DNA from: CAZEVY01 sp964515555
GTDB taxonomy: Bacteria > Acidobacteriota > Terriglobia > Bryobacterales > Bryobacteraceae
Direction of reading: 5' to 3'
Length of the DNA: 39,910 bases
Assembly (NCBI GenBank): GCA_964515555.1
Contig: CAZEVY010000042.1
Coordinates: 1 to 39,910 of the forward strand
Under the pieces are notes generated by a model, which saw only the letters and a program-made list of their open reading frames with translations, searched no databases and was not told where the DNA came from. Positions 39,818 to 39,910 of this stretch are shown here, piece by piece. Each line of letters begins with the position of its first letter. Position 1 is the first letter of the stretch. The position numbers and the translations under genes were made by a program.

Positions 39818-39843
39818 CGGGTCGCGGTGCGCCGCGCTATCGT
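39814..39843 (+). promoter_or_regulatory. Promoter of tRNA-Cys
   Basis: TTGACG (39814-39819), 18-bp spacer, TATCGT (39838-39843). The start would be near 39850, six bases before the mature tRNA. The -35 overlaps the cyclase stop codon. Confidence 0.55.
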
Positions 39844-39855
39844 TCAGGTAGGACC

Positions 39856-39910
<55 letters not shown>

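Overview
The window is high-GC bacterial chromosome (about two thirds G+C by eye), with short intergenic gaps and many 1-4 nt start/stop overlaps. Four secreted proteins (at 11364, 18490, 30403 and 31825) end in the same ~100-residue beta-sandwich-like tail (P-G-x-x-I-x-V-F/Y-x-T-G-L-G, later G-L-Y-Q-x-N-V-x-V-P). I recognise this as the C-terminal domain described from Solibacter (TIGR03437 type). With a PEP-CTERM protein, a PEGA-domain Ser/Thr kinase and the gene mix, it suggests an Acidobacteriota of the Bryobacterales/Solibacter group. This is inference; there is no rRNA to confirm it.

Layout. 1-183: end of an unknown gene and tRNA-Thr(CGT). 208-2261 (minus): a PhoPQ-activated-protein (PqaA)-like hydrolase translationally coupled to a deiodinase-like thioredoxin-fold protein whose catalytic position is an in-frame TGA, read here as selenocysteine, with a bacterial SECIS-like hairpin just after it. 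2348-2907: BrnT/BrnA-like toxin-antitoxin pair. 2933-4336 (minus): parvulin chaperone and VOC protein. 4429-4538: five 22-bp tandem repeats ahead of a tagatose-3-epimerase-like/iolB operon (4555-6203). 6216-8299 (minus): PlsC acyltransferase and RNA uracil-C5 methyltransferase. 8362-8954: zinc-ribbon membrane protein and YidD. 9059-11029: PEGA Ser/Thr kinase with a promoter that predicts a leaderless mRNA.

11170-11285 (minus): a probable stand-alone micro-gene (20-residue hydrophobic peptide or small RNA) with its own promoter. 11364-16000 (minus): NHL-repeat secreted protein, ABC ATPase and NAPE-PLD-like metallo-beta-lactamase-fold protein. 16049-17172 (minus): sulfite-oxidase-like molybdoenzyme coupled to a TPR protein. 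17476-18330: isochorismatase-family hydrolase lying between two copies of an 18-bp direct repeat. 18490-21465 (minus): large secreted HExxH protein. 21560-23093: AIM24/TIGR00266 protein and M15 peptidase. 23041-25666 (minus): MBL-rhodanese protein and an efflux adaptor.

25738-26514: tRNA-Ser(GCT) and a HigB/HigA pair. 26541-30367: divergent uvrA and mutY DNA-repair genes. 30403-33207: tandem secreted paralogues carrying haem-attachment-like Cys-His motifs. 33212-34636 (minus): aldose-1-epimerase-like protein and a cysteine-rich protein. 34844-35747: PEP-CTERM gene with a clear sigma-70 promoter, 5'-terminal hairpin and strong terminator. 35836-38605: lutABC lactate-utilisation operon. 38622-39817: outer-membrane beta-barrel and cyclase-family protein. 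39856-end: truncated tRNA-Cys(GCA).

The strongest find is the Sec-containing deiodinase-like protein with its SECIS. Next come the micro-gene at 11170-11285, the apparent leaderless starts, and the structured leader of the PEP-CTERM gene. No CRISPR array, prophage or complete insertion sequence was seen.
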